From: CAIXSC01 sp046349935
GTDB taxonomy: Bacteria > Planctomycetota > Planctomycetia > Pirellulales > Pirellulaceae
NCBI GenBank assembly: GCA_046349935.1
Contig: JAXMBK010000006.1
Coordinates: forward strand, 248,001-312,000
Reading direction: 5' to 3'
Length of the DNA stretch: 64,000 bases
The position numbers and the translations under genes were made by a program. The notes beneath the pieces were generated by a model. The model did no database searches and was not told the origin of the DNA. It was given only the letters and a program-made list of their open reading frames with translations. This document shows positions 43,220-51,312 of the stretch, in pieces. The number at the start of each line of letters is the position of its first letter. The stretch's first letter is position 1.

Positions 43220-44053
43220 ATGAACAACTCGGGTTCCTCCCAGCCAAACGCCAGCCCACCGCTGATCCGCGCGCCAATGCTCACAACGCAACCGATTTCC
43301 GTTACGCCGCATACCGTCGCGACGCCCTTGGCGCCGGCGACGTCCACGAGCGTCTTGGCCGGCGCGGATGCGGGCGCGCTGCCGGGCTCTGCGCCTGGCG
43401 CGCTGGCGGAAACCGAATCGCTCGAACGACCTCCGCGGGATCAACAGGAATTCGAGGCCGGCGATCAGCCGCTGACGCCCCGCCATCTCACGGCGCTCGT
43501 CCACGCCTACCACGCCCCGCTCTACCGATATGCCTTCCGGCTGGCGGGCAACGCCCAAGACGCAGAAGACCTCGTCCAACAAACGTTCCTCGCCGCCCAT
43601 CGCCGCGGCAGCAGCGTTCGCGATCCAGAACGAGTCGGTTCGTGGCTCTATGCGGTGTTGCGCAACGCGTATCTCAAGAGCTGCCGTCGCCTGCAGCCGG
43701 TCGCCGCTTCGACCGTGGAAATGGACCTGGATGGACTGCCGGGCGTCGCCGCCCCCGACCGCTGGGAAGGGCGCGATTTGCAAGAGGCGCTCGACGCCTT
43801 GTCGCCCGAATTCAAGATCGTCGTCCTGATGTTTTATTTTGAAGACGCTTCCTATAAGGAGATCGCGGACCAATTGCAGATTCCGATCGGGACGGTGATG
43901 AGCCGCTTGTCGCGCGCAAAGGCGCTGCTGCGCGGTCTGCTGCTCGATCAGCCCGCTGCCAAGCATCTGCCGGCGAAGCCGCTGCCCGCGAACGCTCCGC
44001 CTAACGCTCCATCCCTGGCTCCGCTCCTCCGACCGACATGCGACCGCCCATGA
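43220..44053 (+). CDS. ECF-type RNA polymerase sigma factor (RpoE-like) with extended tails
   Basis: 277 residues. The sigma core spans about 85-245: region 2 H-A-P-L-Y-R-Y-A-F-R-L-A-G-N-A-Q-D-A-E-D-L-V-Q-Q-T-F, then R-V-G-S-W-L-Y-A-V-L-R-N, and region 4 D-A-S-Y-K-E-I-A-D-Q-L-Q-I-P-I-G-T-V-M-S-R-L-S-R-A. This is a classical ECF sigma, unlike the two kinase-linked ones. Its first 85 residues are low-complexity Ala/Pro/Thr-rich and the last 30 are Pro/Ala-rich, both unusual. The start ATG 43220 has AAGGG upstream. The stop TGA overlaps ATG 44050 of the next gene (ATGA), so the pair is translationally coupled, as for sigma/anti-sigma pairs. Confidence 0.9.
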   Translation: MNNSGSSQPNASPPLIRAPMLTTQPISVTPHTVATPLAPATSTSVLAGADAGALPGSAPGALAETESLERPPRDQQEFEAGDQPLTPRHLTALVHAYHAPLYRYAFRLAGNAQDAEDLVQQTFLAAHRRGSSVRDPERVGSWLYAVLRNAYLKSCRRLQPVAASTVEMDLDGLPGVAAPDRWEGRDLQEALDALSPEFKIVVLMFYFEDASYKEIADQLQIPIGTVMSRLSRAKALLRGLLLDQPAAKHLPAKPLPANAPPNAPSLAPLLRPTCDRP

Positions 44054-44874
44054 ACTCTCCTGCTGAACTACACCAGATGCTCGACGCCTGCCGGCCCGAA
44101 CATGCCGACTGGAACGAGCCGGAAATGACGGCGCTCGCCGCAGCGCTCGCCCACGACGACGCCCTGAACGAACTGCAGCTCGCCAGCCAAGCGTTCGATC
44201 GCGCCGTGCAGTCGCAAATCGCCGACCTCCCCGTGCCGGCCGGATTGGCCCAGCGCCTGTTGGCTCAATTGACCGCGCCCGAAGCAGCTTCAACAGAGGT
44301 AGGGCTCGCAGAGCCCGCCGCGGCGGCGTTTCCGCCGGTTTCGCGTCGAGCTCGTCGAGTTTGGTTGTCGGCGACGGCAGCCGCGGCTTGCCTGACGCTG
44401 GCACTGAGCGGCGTTTGGTGGTGGAGTCACACGGTCCGACCGCCGGCGTCGGCCGAAGAGTTGGCGGCGGCCGCCAGCGAATGGGGCACGGCGCTCCAGC
44501 AGTCCGAGACCTGGAACTCCGCGCTCGAAGCCGCGCCCCGCGAATATGCCCCAAGTCGCCAAGTGCGCGCCAAGGCTCTGGGCTGGCAGACGATGTCGAC
44601 CCCCTTTGACCGGCAAGCGACCAGCTACGCACTTCAAGGTCCCTTGAGCGACGGCTGGCTGATCGTCTTGCGGTCATCGGCCTCGTTCTTGCCCAGCGAT
44701 GATCGCCCGCGAAAATTGCCGACCACCGGCGCCTGGGCGGTGCACGCGTGGGTCGAGGGCCCGCAGGTCTTCATCCTCGTTACTCGCGATCGCCCGCGGC
44801 ACGCCGAGCAGTTCTTGGCGCCCCGCGAGCTTGCGGGCAATTTCAAGCCGACTCATGCCGCCGCTGCCGGATAA
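44050..44874 (+). CDS. Putative anti-sigma factor, single-pass membrane protein
   Basis: About 274 residues from ATG 44050, which overlaps the sigma stop as ATGA; ATG 44038 four codons earlier is an alternative. The cytoplasmic N-terminal part (about 1-95) has short acidic helices (L-D-A-C-R-P-E-H-A-D-W-N-E-P-E). It has no clear H-x3-C-x2-C zinc motif. A transmembrane helix (about 103-123, W-L-S-A-T-A-A-A-A-C-L-T-L-A-L-S-G-V-W-W) is followed by an outer domain of about 150 residues. Anti-sigma function is inferred only from topology and coupling to the sigma gene. A REP-like palindrome lies inside the coding sequence at 44302. Confidence 0.7.
   Translation: MNSPAELHQMLDACRPEHADWNEPEMTALAAALAHDDALNELQLASQAFDRAVQSQIADLPVPAGLAQRLLAQLTAPEAASTEVGLAEPAAAAFPPVSRRARRVWLSATAAAACLTLALSGVWWWSHTVRPPASAEELAAAASEWGTALQQSETWNSALEAAPREYAPSRQVRAKALGWQTMSTPFDRQATSYALQGPLSDGWLIVLRSSASFLPSDDRPRKLPTTGAWAVHAWVEGPQVFILVTRDRPRHAEQFLAPRELAGNFKPTHAAAAG
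44302..44316 (+). repeat. Short palindrome inside the anti-sigma gene
   Basis: GGGCTC-GCA-GAGCCC, a 6-bp stem with a 3-base loop, in the linker just before the transmembrane helix. Its layout resembles the intergenic REP cores, but its sequence differs. Confidence 0.5.
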
Positions 44875-44943
44875 CCGACAAGCGTAGATGACGGCTGCGC
44901 AGCGTATTCGCGGTCGCCCACAGCTTGTAACGGGAACGGCCCC

Positions 44944-45630
44944 ATGCGACGCTTCGCTTTCGCGGTCACGCTAAGTCTCTGCAGCGGAATCCTTTGGACT
45001 TCAGCGATCGGCTTCGCTCAAGAAGCCGAACTGGGGCCGCCGATCACCTCGGAGCCCGCGTTGCAAGCGGCCGACGCGCCTCCCGGCGACCTCCCGCCGG
45101 TCGATTTGCCCGCCGAAACCGCGTCCGACTCGACCGCGTCCGACTCGACCGCGCCCGATGCGCCGACGCTGGAGACCCCCACGCTGGACGCTCCGACGCT
45201 CGAGTCTCCCGCGCCGGCGCCGCTTCCTGGCCCGAAGCTCGACCTCCCGCAACCGCCGCTCGTCCGCGAACGGCCGCTCACACAGTTGAAGCCGCCCGTC
45301 CACGGGATGCCGATGGTTCCCCACGACTCGGCCTACCAGCCGCACTACCCGCGGCTGCATGGTCCGTCGTTCCCAGCCCCCCCCGATCGCAAGGCCGAAG
45401 CGCAAGAGGCCATTCACCGTAAAGCCGAACTCAAAGGGGCTCAGCGCCAACGCCGACTCGCTACGCAGAAGTGGTTCGGCTACAGCAACAGCCGCCCCAG
45501 TGCGTCGGCGGCCCCTTTCATGGGCATCTATTCGCCCTCCTGGTCCGGCAACAGCAACACGCCGTACCTGTGGAACGGCAGCACTTACTGGCCCAGTTCG
45601 ATCCGCGAGGATCTGTACCTCCGACGGTAG
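44944..45630 (+). CDS. Secreted proline-rich hypothetical protein
   Basis: 228 residues with a signal peptide (F-A-V-T-L-S-L-C-S-G-I-L-W-T-S-A-I-G-F-A-Q). Then a low-complexity acidic/Pro/Thr region with repeats (D-S-T-A-S-D-S-T-A; L-E-T-P-T-L-D-A-P-T-L-E), then a more ordered C-terminal part rich in Tyr, Ser, Asn and Trp (P-H-Y-P-R-L-H-G; Y-S-P-S-W-S-G-N-S-N-T). It follows the sigma/anti-sigma pair by 69 bases in the same direction and could be a target of that sigma factor. No family is recognised. Confidence 0.65.
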   Translation: MRRFAFAVTLSLCSGILWTSAIGFAQEAELGPPITSEPALQAADAPPGDLPPVDLPAETASDSTASDSTAPDAPTLETPTLDAPTLESPAPAPLPGPKLDLPQPPLVRERPLTQLKPPVHGMPMVPHDSAYQPHYPRLHGPSFPAPPDRKAEAQEAIHRKAELKGAQRQRRLATQKWFGYSNSRPSASAAPFMGIYSPSWSGNSNTPYLWNGSTYWPSSIREDLYLRR

Positions 45631-45765
45631 ACGCCTCCCGCCGGCGGCTCGCCGCGTTTCCGCGGCCCCACCGCACTTTTTACACGACCGGTGCAGCAGC
45701 AAGAAAACACTGCTGCTCAAAAAAACTGCTGCCCAAATGCGACGTAACTTTCGGTAAGTCGCAGC

Positions 45766-45993
45766 CTACGACGCCGCGCGGCTCGCAGGCGGCATCGACA
45801 ACAGGGCATCCGCACGCGCAGCCCAGGCGGAGTCTTCTAGATTCGCGGCTTGGCTGGGGCGCGCCAACTGCTGTGCGACGAACTGACTATGGCAGTGCGG
45901 GCACTCCACCCGCCGACCCAATAGTTCCACGCGCACTTCCAAGCGTCGACCGCATGTCGAGCACTCTTGCACAAAATAAGCAGAGCGTAACAT
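45766..45993 (-). CDS. Small zinc-ribbon protein
   Basis: About 75 residues from ATG 45993 (M-L-R-S-A-Y-F-V-Q); ATG 46011 is also possible. It has two CxxC pairs (E-C-S-T-C-G-R-R and E-C-P-H-C-H-S-Q-F), a compact zinc ribbon with L-L-G-R-R between them. The same type of ribbon forms the N-terminus of the next upstream gene (AIM24-like). The C-terminal part is Ala/Ser-rich. The role is unknown; such ribbons often act as small nucleic-acid or protein adaptors. Confidence 0.65.
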   Translation of the reverse strand: MLRSAYFVQECSTCGRRLEVRVELLGRRVECPHCHSQFVAQQLARPSQAANLEDSAWAARADALLSMPPASRAAS

Positions 45994-46234
45994 CGCGCTG
46001 ATTACCCCCATCCAGAACGGCGAACTTCCGATTTTCAGCCCGAGGGACCTTCAGGCAACCGGACGAAGTCTACCCCTCAGCGGCCCAGGCTTCAACCCTT
46101 TTTGCCGCCAGCTTGAGAAATTCTCATCCCTTAAACCCAGCTCAACGCCGGATACGACGCCTTTATAGACAGTAACCTTGAAGAAAAGGTTCGCGCCTGG
46201 AGAAAGTTTTGGGAGCAAAAGGGATGCGCCGAGG

Positions 46235-47233
46235 TTACTGGTTGTCTCCCATGAATACGTTGCCCAAGCCGCCCAGGATCGACCCCTGTTCCTTCGATCC
46301 CCCAAGCTGCGGCGCGTTCGCCAAGATCCGCCCGGCCAACCGCGAGAACGGCAGCGACTGCAGCCAGATCTTGCCAGGCCCCGTGAGCGTCGCCAAAAAC
46401 AGCCCCTCGCCGCCGAACAACGTGTTCTTAAATCCGCCCACAAACTGAATGTCGTAGCTCACCGACGGCGCCAACGCCACCAAACACCCCGTGTCGACGC
46501 GCACCGTCTCCCCCGGCGCCAAATCACGGTGCATCAGCGTCCCGCCCGAGTGAATCAGCGCAATGCCGTCCCCTGATAGCCGCTGCATGATGAACCCTTC
46601 GCCGCCGAACAGCGCCACCCCGATCTTCTTCTGGAACGCGATGCTCACTTGAATCCCCCGCGCACCGCACAAAAAGGCGTCCTTCTGGCAGATGATTTCG
46701 CCGCCCATCTGGTCCAAATGGAACGGGAGGATTGATCCCGGATAGGGGGACGCGAAGGCGACCACTTCCCGGGCTCGCCCTGCGTTCGTGAAAGTCGTTA
46801 AGAACAGCGATTCACCGGTGAGCATCCGCTTGCCCGCCGTCGCCAATTTCGACCAAAACCCCTGCCCCGATTGCCCCGGGTCGCCGAACACCGTCTCCAT
46901 CTTGATCCCAGACGTCATGTACATCATGCCGCCCGCTTCCGCGATCACCATTTCGCCCGGATCCAGCGTCACCTCGGCGTACTGCATCTCCTGCCCAAAG
47001 ATCTGGTAGTCGATTTCGTCCGCTCGGCGCGTTTTCCCGTCGAAGCTCTGCCCTCCCGCATAACCGCCGCCCGCATAACCACCCGGCGCAGGGCCTGAAG
47101 CTGCCGCCGAGTACGCGGACGCCGCATCGACGGTGAACGACGAGCCGCACAGAGGGCAAAAGATGTTGCGCCCCGCCAGTTCGTCTCCCAACTGAACGCG
47201 CTGCCGACACGCCGGACAGGTCATCGACACCAT
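46235..47233 (-). CDS. AIM24 family protein (TIGR00266-like) with N-terminal zinc ribbon
   Basis: 332 residues. An N-terminal zinc ribbon (T-C-P-A-C-R-Q-R-V with F-C-P-L-C-G-S-S-F) is followed by a Gly/Tyr/Ala-rich linker (about 45-65) and an AIM24-type beta-rich domain (about 70-325): Y-A-E-V-T-L-D-P-G-E-M-V-I-A-E-A-G-G-M-M-Y-M, F-L-T-T-F-T-N-A-G, G-E-T-V-R-V-D-T-G-C-L-V-A-L, G-G-E-G-L-F-L-A-T-L-T-G-P-G-K-I-W-L-Q-S-L. The AIM24 domain has no firm biochemical role; in mitochondria a relative supports inner-membrane structure. The ribbon fusion is common in planctomycetes as far as I recall. Confidence 0.85.
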   Translation of the reverse strand: MVSMTCPACRQRVQLGDELAGRNIFCPLCGSSFTVDAASAYSAAASGPAPGGYAGGGYAGGQSFDGKTRRADEIDYQIFGQEMQYAEVTLDPGEMVIAEAGGMMYMTSGIKMETVFGDPGQSGQGFWSKLATAGKRMLTGESLFLTTFTNAGRAREVVAFASPYPGSILPFHLDQMGGEIICQKDAFLCGARGIQVSIAFQKKIGVALFGGEGFIMQRLSGDGIALIHSGGTLMHRDLAPGETVRVDTGCLVALAPSVSYDIQFVGGFKNTLFGGEGLFLATLTGPGKIWLQSLPFSRLAGRILANAPQLGGSKEQGSILGGLGNVFMGDNQ

Positions 47234-47292
47234 GCAGGAGACACTCCTTGTTCAAACTGGATCGTCGCGAACTGCCGAGCAGGCCGAGGCAG

Positions 47293-47463
47293 TCAGGCGT
47301 CGCGAAGTTTTTTGGCTTCCGCCTCCAACGTCGCGATTTCCGACTCCAAACGCCCCACTTCGCCCGGCTCGTCGTTTTGCTTTTTGGCGCCCGACAACTG
47401 TTGACGCAGCTTCTGCAGCCGTTGATGAATCACGTCGAGCCGCTTTTTGTCTTTCTTATCCAT
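47293..47463 (-). CDS. 56-residue coiled-coil protein
   Basis: ATG 47463 to TGA 47293-47295. The sequence begins M-D-K-K-D-K-K-R-L-D-V-I-H and ends A-E-A-K-K-L-R-D-A. It is charged and helical with heptad-like Leu spacing (R-L-Q-K-L-R-Q-Q-L; R-L-E-S-E-I-A-T-L-E), broken by a short P-G turn, as in a small antiparallel helical hairpin. It lies 59 bases upstream of the AIM24-like gene and 64 bases after the CopD-like gene, all on the minus strand, so it is probably in the same transcript. Composition and position make it a likely real gene. Confidence 0.65.
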   Translation of the reverse strand: MDKKDKKRLDVIHQRLQKLRQQLSGAKKQNDEPGEVGRLESEIATLEAEAKKLRDA

Positions 47464-47527
47464 TTCGATTCGCCGTTTCCGCCGTAGTCTTGGCGAGCAA
47501 AATCAACTTGTTGCGAGAAAAGGGGCG

Positions 47528-48076
47528 TTACTGCGCGGGTGGCGCAGCGGCGTCGAGCGACGGAATGCGCTGCGAAACCGCCGCTGCCGACGACGACTCC
47601 GTCTTCGGAATCCGCTGCGCCTGCCGCAAGAATCCGCCCATGCAGACCACGAGTGTGGCGAGCACCAGATTGAGGGTCAACCAGGTACGCGCGTTTTGCC
47701 GCACCTTCTGCGCCAGTTCGCTGCGGCCTGACAGCAGGCTCGCGATGTACAACACGACCAGCGCCAAGAGGAACTTGATCCCGAACATCATGTGGTACAG
47801 CTTCCCGGGCAGTTCCGACTTGTCGAGCGTATAGTTGGCGACCAACAGCCCGAAACTGGCCAGTCCCGAAAGCAACAATAGCCCCGCGGTCGCCATCACC
47901 ACCTTCGACCACCGCCCGCGCAGCGCCGCCCGGAGTTGTTCGTGAGCGGCTTCCGGCAGTTCGGCCGCCGCCGGCATGAGCGCCAGACGCTGAAACAACG
48001 CGCCCCCCATTAACGCGATCGCGGCCAAGATATGCACCCACCGCAACACCATCCCCGCCAACAACAGCCCCGACAT
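47528..48076 (-). CDS. Four-helix integral membrane protein, CopD-like
   Basis: 182 residues with four hydrophobic helices (about 5-25, 58-80, 95-115, 132-152). The N-terminus R-W-V-H-I-L-A-A-I-A-L-M-G-G-A-L-F, with a His in the first helix, resembles CopD/copper-resistance-type or cytochrome-like membrane proteins. A second His lies in K-L-Y-H-M-M-F-G-I-K. It is the first gene of a minus-strand run leading into the coiled-coil and AIM24 genes. The specific function is uncertain. Confidence 0.7.
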   Translation of the reverse strand: MSGLLLAGMVLRWVHILAAIALMGGALFQRLALMPAAAELPEAAHEQLRAALRGRWSKVVMATAGLLLLSGLASFGLLVANYTLDKSELPGKLYHMMFGIKFLLALVVLYIASLLSGRSELAQKVRQNARTWLTLNLVLATLVVCMGGFLRQAQRIPKTESSSAAAVSQRIPSLDAAAPPAQ

Positions 48077-48277
48077 GCGTGCCTACTCCCCGTCGATATG
48101 AGAAAACTCGTCCCCCTCGGCCGTTCGCGAACCGAAGTCACCGACCTATCGTAGACAATTTGCGCCGTTCGACAGCCCCTCCCGCTTCCAAGGCCGCCAA
48201 GTTGACCCGCCCCGCCGTCTCCCTCTAGACTCGCAATTGAACCCTCGACCGCTCCTTTCGTGCAGGAAACGCTCGCC

Positions 48278-49837
48278 GTGCCGCTCGCTTGCCGCCTCTC
48301 CGCCTTCGGCGCCTTTTTTCTGCGGTGCACCGCCGCACTCGCCCTGCTCGCGCTCCTCGGCTGCGATTCCAACGCGCCATCGACGTCGAAGACCGAATCG
48401 CCGTCGTCGAGCGACGTCGCGGCGTCTTCGTCCGGCGCCGCGGACGCCGCCGCCAGCGATCGCGACGTCGCCTCGGCCAAGCCGCTGAAAGTGGTCGTCG
48501 TCGACGACCCGCCGCTCGCTGAGGCCCTCCAGCGACAATGGAGCACCATCGCGGAGGAGCCGCTCGAACTCACAACGCTCACCGCCGCCGACGTCGTCGC
48601 CGCCGACCGACTCGCGCCGACCGACGTGATCATCTATCCTTCCGCGCTGCTGGGCGTGCTCGCCGAAAAACAAAGCCTGCAGCCGCTGTCGGATTCCTTC
48701 TGGAACGGGGACCGGTTGGCCCGCCGCCAACTGCTTGAAATCCCGCGCAAACGGCTGGCGGTTTGGGGAGAGAAACCGCACGCCGTGCCGCTGGGAGAAC
48801 CGACGCCGGTGCTGATTTATCGAGCGGACTTGTTCGAGTCGCTGGGGTTGGCCGCGCCGACGCACTGGTCCGACCTGCAAACGCTCGCTGCACGGCTGTC
48901 GACGCGCGAGGAGGCGGGCACGTTCGCCCCCCCCGCCTCCGATCCGTGGTACGGATTGCTGGAGCCGCTGGCGCCTGGCTCGGCCGCTCCGACGTTGCTG
49001 TTGCGCGCGGCTTCGTACGCACGTCATCGCAATCAATATTCGACGCTGTTCGACATGATCACCATGGAGCCGCTGATCGCGAGCCCGCCGTTCGTCAAAG
49101 CGCTCGACGAGCTGGTGGCCGCGCACGGCATGAATCCGGGACCGGTACTGGAGATGGACGCCGCCGCCGTGCGTCGCGAGCTGCTGTTGGGACATGCGGC
49201 GGCGGGCGTCACGTGGCCGGTGGCGGCCGACGCGCCGGGCGCCGTGTCCCGTCCAGAATCGGACGACGCCGCGACGACCGAGGCGCCGCGCTGGGGAATC
49301 GCCGCCGTGCCCGGATCGACCGAGTCGTATGTGGCGGGCCAGAAGCGGTGGGAGGCTCGGCCGGAGGAGGATCCGGCCAGCGTGCCCGTACTAGGGCTCC
49401 ACGGACGCCTGGGCGGCATCGCACGCAGTTCGCGACGCACCGCGGCTGCGGCCAACCTGCTGGCCATGCTGTCGACCGCCGACTGGAGCACGCGCGTGTT
49501 GCATGCCAGTGCGGGGACGGGCCCGAGCCGCACGACGCATCTGGATCAGCCCGATCGCTGGGTCGACGCCCCGCTGGCCGGCGAGCCGGCTCGTCAGTAC
49601 GCCGCAGTGATTCAAGAGACGCAGCGGGCCCCGCTCTGGCTGATCGTACCGCGCATTCCCGGACAAGCTCGCTATCTGGCCGCGCTCGATGAAGCGGTCC
49701 GAGCGGCGGTGAAGGGAGACATGGCGCCCGAAGAGGCGCTGCAGGCAGCGGCGGGCGAATGGCAAAAGATCACCGACGAGTTGGGACGGGATCGCCAGAA
49801 AGCGGCTTACCGCCAGTGTTTGGGCGTCGATCCCTAG
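48278..49837 (+). CDS. Solute-binding lipoprotein (ABC-type extracellular binding protein)
   Basis: About 519 residues from GTG 48278, which has AGGA 10 bases upstream; GTG 48260 is an alternative. The signal peptide ends in a lipobox (A-L-L-A-L-L-G-C), so it is a lipoprotein. The mature part has the layout of family-1 extracellular solute-binding proteins: V-V-V-V-D-D-P-P-L-A-E-A near the start, then P-L-G-E-P-T-P-V-L-I-Y-R-A-D-L-F-E-S-L-G-L with P-T-H-W-S-D-L-Q, and helices with L-L-A-M-L-S-T-A-D-W-S. The ligand is not predictable. No permease or ATPase is adjacent, so it may serve a distant transporter or act as a sensor. Confidence 0.75.
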   Translation: MPLACRLSAFGAFFLRCTAALALLALLGCDSNAPSTSKTESPSSSDVAASSSGAADAAASDRDVASAKPLKVVVVDDPPLAEALQRQWSTIAEEPLELTTLTAADVVAADRLAPTDVIIYPSALLGVLAEKQSLQPLSDSFWNGDRLARRQLLEIPRKRLAVWGEKPHAVPLGEPTPVLIYRADLFESLGLAAPTHWSDLQTLAARLSTREEAGTFAPPASDPWYGLLEPLAPGSAAPTLLLRAASYARHRNQYSTLFDMITMEPLIASPPFVKALDELVAAHGMNPGPVLEMDAAAVRRELLLGHAAAGVTWPVAADAPGAVSRPESDDAATTEAPRWGIAAVPGSTESYVAGQKRWEARPEEDPASVPVLGLHGRLGGIARSSRRTAAAANLLAMLSTADWSTRVLHASAGTGPSRTTHLDQPDRWVDAPLAGEPARQYAAVIQETQRAPLWLIVPRIPGQARYLAALDEAVRAAVKGDMAPEEALQAAAGEWQKITDELGRDRQKAAYRQCLGVDP

Positions 49838-49902
49838 AAGGCCGCAACCGCCCTAGACAGCCACTCTGCCGCTCACTAGAATTCGCCCTATCACCGAACG
49901 AC

Positions 49903-49975
49903 GGGGCGGTAGCTCAGTTGGGAGAGCGCTGCGTTCGCAATGCAGAGGTCGAGGGTTCGACTCCCTTCCGCTCCA
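49903..49975 (+). tRNA. tRNA-Ala (anticodon CGC)
   Basis: 73 bases folding into a full cloverleaf. The acceptor stem GGGGCGG pairs with CCGCTCC (one G-T), with discriminator A at 49975. The D arm has AGCTCAGTTGGGAGAGC, the anticodon stem CTGCG/TGCAG has loop TTCGCAA, and the T arm has GGGTTCGACTCCC. The anticodon is CGC, reading GCG, which suits a high-GC genome. CCA is not encoded. A terminator follows. Confidence 0.97.
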
Positions 49976-49982
49976 CTTCACG

Positions 49983-50037
49983 CAAGCCGTTGTCAGACTC
50001 TGACTTTGTCAGCGACTGACAGCGGCTTGTTTCGTTT
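49983..50037 (+). terminator. Rho-independent terminator of tRNA-Ala
   Basis: CAAGCCGTTGTCAG (49983-49996) pairs with CTGACAGCGGCTTG (50016-50029), nearly perfect, followed by TTTCGTTT. It begins 7 bases after the tRNA end. Confidence 0.85.
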
Positions 50038-50053
50038 GACAGGCGAACCCTTC

Positions 50054-50113
50054 GATTGTCGTGGACCGCACCGTCGGTCCTACGTTGGATCGACGGAGCG
50101 ATCCACGACGATC
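50054..50113. repeat. Long inverted repeat, copy A
   Basis: About 60 bases: GATTGTCGTGGACCGC-A-CCGTCG and its near complement CGACGGAGCGATCCACGACGA around the loop GTCCTACGTTGGAT (about 20 of 23 arm positions match). It lies downstream of the first LRR gene (stop 50221). Confidence 0.9.
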
Positions 50114-50220
50114 TGGTCGCCGAGTTTCAAGCAATTTCGGCTTGCGCGAATTCTCGAACAGTTCCGCGCCGGCCGGCAACGCGACGGTGTAAGTCTTGCG
50201 GAAAACGGTTCCCATCAAGA

Positions 50221-51312
50221 TCACCTGGCTACATTCAGCTTCGGCAACGACTCTCGCAGACGCGCAATGCCCGCGTCGCTCACCTGGGTGCTTCTGAGGT
50301 CGAGCCGTTCGAGCTGAGTCAGTCCCCTGAGGTGCGCCAATCCCGCGTCGCTCACCTGGGTGCCGCTGAGGTCCAGCTGTTCGAGCCGAGTCAATCCCCC
50401 GAGGTGCGACAATCCCGCGTCGCTCACCTGGGTGTTGCAGAGGTCCAGCTGTTCGAGCTGAGTCAGTCCCCTGAGGTGCGCCAATCCCTCGCTGCTCACC
50501 TGGGTGTTGAAGAGGCCCAGACGTTCGAGCTGAGTCAATCCCCCGAGGTGCGCCAATCCCGCGTCGCTCACCTGGGTGTTGTTGAGGTCCAGCTGTTCGA
50601 GCTGAGTCAATCCCCCGAGGTGCGCCAATCCCGCGTCGCTCACCTGGGTGTTGTTGAGGTCCAGCTGTTCGAGCTGAGTCAGTCCCCCGAGGTGCGACAA
50701 TCCCGCGTCGCTCACCTGGGTGCCAGTGAGGTACAGCCGCTCGAGCTGAGTCAGTCCCCCGAGGTGCGACAATCCCGCGTTGCTCACCTGGGTGTCAATG
50801 AGGTACAGCCGTTCGAGCTGAGTCAGTCCCCCGAGGTGCGCCAATCCCTCGTCGCTCACCTGAGTGTAACTGAGGTACAGCCATTTGAGCTGAGTCAGTC
50901 CCCCGAGGTGCGCCAATCCCTCGTTGCTCACCTGGGTGCCAGTGAGGCCCAGACAGCGGAGCTGATTTAGTCCCCTGAGGTGCGTCAGCGCCAAATCAAT
51001 TTCTTCGCTTTGCTCCTCCCCCAAAAACTTGACCGTATCGACATCCAGAATCGCGTCGTCCCCCAGCCAGGAACGTAACCATTCGTTGCGTTGCGCCCAA
51101 CTGCTCGGCTCCGCAAAAGAGACGACTGCCATAAGCGTCTTGATCGCCCGCCGTTGGTCGAGGGCTCGCTTCACTTGAACACTGAGCCAAGCCGCTCCAA
51201 ATCCGACGACCGCCATGCCGACCAGCAACGTCCGCAAGCTGAATTGATACCAGCGGCGGCGCGGCCTGCTTCGTGTCGCGGTGTTGGCGTCGAGCGTCGT
51301 CATGGTGTTCAT
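50221..51312 (-). CDS. Membrane-anchored leucine-rich-repeat protein 1
   Basis: About 363 residues from ATG 51312 (M-N-T-M-T-T-L-D); the frame extends to 51510 without a ribosome site. A short basic N-terminus leads to W-Y-Q-F-S-L-R-T-L-L-V-G-M, a hydrophobic helix (about 28-48), then R-A-L-D-Q-R-R-A-I. From about residue 110 there are about ten LRRs of 24 residues, consensus L-x-x-L-x-L-x-x-T-Q-V-S-D-A-G-L-A-H-L. The DNA units are 72 bases and very similar; two neighbours (50527-50598, 50599-50670) are identical. It should be anchored in the inner membrane with the LRR arc outside, probably binding another protein. First of three such genes. Confidence 0.88.
   Translation of the reverse strand: MNTMTTLDANTATRSRPRRRWYQFSLRTLLVGMAVVGFGAAWLSVQVKRALDQRRAIKTLMAVVSFAEPSSWAQRNEWLRSWLGDDAILDVDTVKFLGEEQSEEIDLALTHLRGLNQLRCLGLTGTQVSNEGLAHLGGLTQLKWLYLSYTQVSDEGLAHLGGLTQLERLYLIDTQVSNAGLSHLGGLTQLERLYLTGTQVSDAGLSHLGGLTQLEQLDLNNTQVSDAGLAHLGGLTQLEQLDLNNTQVSDAGLAHLGGLTQLERLGLFNTQVSSEGLAHLRGLTQLEQLDLCNTQVSDAGLSHLGGLTRLEQLDLSGTQVSDAGLAHLRGLTQLERLDLRSTQVSDAGIARLRESLPKLNVAR
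50527..50670 (-). repeat. Two identical 72-base LRR units
   Basis: 50527-50598 and 50599-50670 match base for base. Neighbouring units differ at only a few positions. This points to recent unit duplication or gene conversion. Confidence 0.9.

Noticed and set aside
49903..50113. tRNA-linked integration site (attachment site) at tRNA-Ala
   Set aside because: No integrase and no repeat of the tRNA 3' end downstream; what follows is its terminator and an inverted repeat seen elsewhere.
50056..50970. Long plus-strand frame opposite LRR gene 1 with a 24-residue repeat
   Set aside because: It is the antisense image of the 72-base LRR units, which keep all frames open; there is no ribosome site, and the minus-strand reading is a clear LRR protein.
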